Positions 4,811 to 6,481 of a DNA stretch of 6,481 nucleotides are shown piece after piece (positions within the stretch are counted from its first letter, which is position 1; every line of letters begins with the position of its first letter). The notes under the pieces were generated by a model. It was given only the letters and a program-made list of their open reading frames with translations, searched no databases and had not been told where the DNA came from. Position numbers and translations under genes: made by a program. Source of the DNA: JASFQI01 sp050115555 (GTDB lineage: Bacteria > Desulfobacterota > DSM-4660 > Desulfatiglandales > HGW-15); NCBI GenBank assembly GCA_050115555.1, contig JASFQI010000293.1, positions 1-6,481 on the forward strand, in the 5' to 3' direction.

Positions 4811-4817
4811 TTTGTTC

Positions 4818-6167
4818 ATGAATGGTGTGTGGGAGGAGGTCAAGCGGCAGATTCGCTCGGAGATTTCCGATCAGAGTTTCGCCCTGTGGATTCAACCGAT
4901 GACCTATCTGGAATGCGCGGACCACACCTTTGTGGTGGCCTGCCCCAACAAGTTCTCCAAAAATTGGGTCAAGGAGAACTACGCCTCGCTTCTCCAGCAG
5001 AAGCTGCTGGATGTCGGGGGAGAACCTTTTCAGGTGTCCCTGAGGGTCCAGGAAAGGGCACCCGTGCCGAACGTGCCTAAATCCATTCAAGAGTCCCGAC
5101 AGCTGGCCTTTCCCAATATGCGTCGTCGCGGCCTGATATCCGCCCGATGGCGCAACAACGACCAGACGTTCGAGCGCTTTGTCGTCGGTCGTTGCAACGA
5201 GTTTGCTTACTCGGTGTCGCGTTCCGTCTCCTCTGGAAACGAGTTGCTCTATACCCCGTTGCTCATGCTGGCCAATACGGGCCTGGGCAAGAGCCATCTT
5301 TCCTATGCCATCGGCCACGCCATCCTGAGCCGCAACCCGGAAACCCGGGTGTACTACACAACCGCCGAGGAATTCATCAACGAGATGGTGTTCTCGCTCA
5401 AGAACAACCGGATCGAGGCCTTCAAGAACAAGTACCGCAAGGCCTGCGATGTCCTTCTTCTCGAGGAGGTTCATTTCCTGAGCGGAAAAGAGAAGACCCA
5501 GCGCGAACTGGAGTACACACTGGATGCCTTGATAAATGACCGAAAAACCATCATTTTCACAAGCTCCGTCCTTCCCAAGGACATCCCCAGCCTGCGCAAG
5601 GGCATGGCATCGCGTCTTACGTCGGGGATCATTACCACGATGAATCGACCGGACTATGAGACGCGTGTCAAGATCCTGGAGAACAAGTCTGCGGAACAGA
5701 AGCTATCCCTCTCGGACGAGGCCGTGCATCTCCTCGCCACGCATCTCGATCGGGATGTTCGGCAGATCGAGAGTGCACTTACGTGCCTCAAGGCCAAAAC
5801 GGAGCTCCTCAAGGAGACCATCTCCAAGGATCTCGTGATGGAGGCCATCAAGTGCCACGTACATGAGCCAGCGGGCACCAGTGTGGAGGAGATCAAGGAG
5901 CTTCTGTGCCGCTATTTCCACCTGGATACCGAGGTCTTGAGTTCGAGATCCCGCAAGAAGGTCCACGCGTACCCGAGGAATGTATATGCCTACCTCTGTC
6001 GGGAGCACACAGACGCCACGCTTGAGGAAATCGGAAAGTCCATCAATCGAAACCACTCCACCGTGCTCTATGCCGCAGAGGTCATTGCGGGCAAGATGAA
6101 GACCGATCGATCCGTCCGAAAGCAGGTCGAGTTCCTGAGCCGCCGTATCAATCAAGGAAGGACATGA
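4818..6167 (+). CDS. dnaA: Chromosomal replication initiator DnaA (divergent)
   Basis: DnaA binds origin boxes, oligomerises with ATP and opens the origin. The 449-residue product has the four usual parts: domain I (about 1-77, WEEVKRQIRSEISDQSFALWIQPM), a short linker, the AAA+ domain (about 115-330) and a C-terminal helix-turn-helix domain ending in the signature IGKSINRNHSTVLYA (405-419). Retained residues include the Walker A Gly-Lys-Ser (ANTGLGKS, 152-159), an arginine in box VII (R266 in MASRL) and the Sensor II arginine (R315 in RDVRQIESAL). Altered residues: the first Walker A glycine is Ala152, the Walker B acidic pair is Glu-Glu (VLLLEEVHF, 212-220) instead of Asp-Asp, Sensor I reads TSSVLPK rather than TSDRPPK, and the signature has RNH where RDH is usual, with a one-residue-shorter loop. 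I recall similar TGLGKSHL/LLLEDVHFL forms in Desulfobacterota. A small membrane-protein gene overlaps the stop; dnaN does not follow. Confidence 0.95.
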   Translation: MNGVWEEVKRQIRSEISDQSFALWIQPMTYLECADHTFVVACPNKFSKNWVKENYASLLQQKLLDVGGEPFQVSLRVQERAPVPNVPKSIQESRQLAFPNMRRRGLISARWRNNDQTFERFVVGRCNEFAYSVSRSVSSGNELLYTPLLMLANTGLGKSHLSYAIGHAILSRNPETRVYYTTAEEFINEMVFSLKNNRIEAFKNKYRKACDVLLLEEVHFLSGKEKTQRELEYTLDALINDRKTIIFTSSVLPKDIPSLRKGMASRLTSGIITTMNRPDYETRVKILENKSAEQKLSLSDEAVHLLATHLDRDVRQIESALTCLKAKTELLKETISKDLVMEAIKCHVHEPAGTSVEEIKELLCRYFHLDTEVLSSRSRKKVHAYPRNVYAYLCREHTDATLEEIGKSINRNHSTVLYAAEVIAGKMKTDRSVRKQVEFLSRRINQGRT

Positions 6168-6433
6168 TGGAACAAGACGCTTCGGCCGTGAAGAAAGCGC
6201 TTCTCAGCGTTCTTCTCTCTGCGGTGGTCCTGCTCGGTGGATACGGGGTCTTGGTCGGTGCGGTGTGTATATGGGTAGGGGCGCGCAGCACGCACCAGGA
6301 TGGCTTCTGGGTCCCTCTATTGGCAGGGGGGCTTACCGTGGCCGTTGTGTTCCTTGTGTTCATCCCGGCGGTCCGTGCCCTTCGGCGTGCCCTTCGGGGA
6401 AGTCAGGCTGGGCCGGAACTCGAAGGATATTGA
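6164..6433 (+). CDS. Small two-helix membrane protein of unknown function
   Basis: Encodes 89 residues. Two hydrophobic segments (about 13-38, LLSVLLSAVVLLGGYGVLVG, and about 48-70, WVPLLAGGLTVAVVFLVFIP) are joined by a short polar loop with a tryptophan-rich edge. A basic segment (RALRRALRG) and a polar end follow, so it should be an integral inner-membrane protein; by the positive-inside rule both ends probably face the cytoplasm. The first ATG overlaps the dnaA stop as ATGA, with a second ATG directly after at 6167; AAGGAAGG (6154-6161) serves either. This implies translation coupled to dnaA. I recognise no family and no catalytic motif. Its overlap, ribosome-binding site and clean hydrophobic pattern support a real gene. 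Confidence 0.7.
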   Translation: MMEQDASAVKKALLSVLLSAVVLLGGYGVLVGAVCIWVGARSTHQDGFWVPLLAGGLTVAVVFLVFIPAVRALRRALRGSQAGPELEGY

Positions 6434-6481
6434 TTCCCGCCGAGGTTCTTCCGCCCGGGACGGATCCGGTCCCCAGGCCGA

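Larger units (their letters stand above)
3986..4817. other. oriC: Candidate replication origin (oriC) region between hypE and dnaA
   Basis: An 832-base stretch with no convincing gene on either strand, directly upstream of dnaA and 1.0-1.4 kb from the two parS sites, as is usual for chromosomal origins. In order it holds an A+T-rich tract (3996-4064) with a DnaA-box-like site at its edge (4060-4068), and an A8 run (4122-4129). Then come a GC-rich hairpin block (4155-4286), phased A-tracts (4334-4370), a second DnaA-box-like site (4383-4391) and a 12-bp direct repeat (4439-4465). It ends with the dnaA promoter with a third box-like site (4574-4601) and a leader of about 210 bases in which I see nothing further. 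Origin function is inferred from composition and context; no perfect TTATNCACA box is present. Confidence 0.65.

Noticed and set aside
4664..5080. Forward reading frame running from the dnaA leader into dnaA
   Set aside because: It overlaps conserved dnaA coding sequence in another frame and resembles no protein; its part within the leader has no supporting ribosome-binding site.
6456..6473. GGGAC/GTCCC stem near the right end as a terminator for the dnaA operon
   Set aside because: Only a 5-bp stem and no T-run within the window.
6430..6481. Possible start of another protein (LIPAEVLPPGT-like frame) after the small membrane protein
   Set aside because: Only 17 codons before the window ends, a TTG start, and just two bases to the nearest ribosome-binding-like sequence; cannot be supported.

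Overview
The window looks like the replication-origin neighbourhood of a bacterial chromosome. It holds dnaA, an 832-base non-coding stretch with origin-like features, the parAB partition genes with two parS centromere sites, and single genes for phospholipid synthesis (plsY) and [NiFe] hydrogenase maturation (hypE). The coding DNA is moderately GC-rich. The dnaA product has ATPase motifs of a kind I associate from memory with sulfate-reducing and syntrophic Desulfobacterota (Deltaproteobacteria). Together with a hydrogenase maturation gene behind a sigma-54-type promoter, this suggests an anaerobic, hydrogen-metabolising member of that group. The taxonomic guess is inference.

Layout from left to right. 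Positions 1-79 (-) hold the start of a UPF0173-type metal-dependent hydrolase that runs off the window. Positions 308-961 (+) encode PlsY. Positions 903-1751 (-) and 1726-2520 (-) encode ParB and ParA as an overlapping parA-parB operon; parB converges on plsY and their 3' ends overlap by 59 bp. Positions 2521-2971 separate the divergent parA and hypE genes and contain a perfect parS, a parS with one mismatch, a strong inverted repeat and a sigma-54 (-24/-12) promoter match. Positions 2972-3985 (+) encode HypE. Positions 3986-4817 are non-coding: a 69-base tract of about 86% A+T, a GC-rich block of hairpins, phased A-tracts, a 12-bp direct repeat, three DnaA-box-like sites and a good sigma-70-type promoter for dnaA. 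Positions 4818-6167 (+) encode a divergent DnaA, and 6164-6433 (+) a two-helix membrane protein overlapping the dnaA stop codon.

How the parts fit: DnaA would open the adjacent origin, and ParB would load on parS about 1.2-1.4 kb from the AT-rich element and be moved by ParA. Two things are unusual. An apparently orphan hypE with its own putative sigma-54 promoter sits between parS and the origin. The DnaA has altered Walker A, Walker B and Sensor I residues while no perfect TTATNCACA box is present. No mobile elements, CRISPR arrays, tRNA or rRNA genes were recognised.
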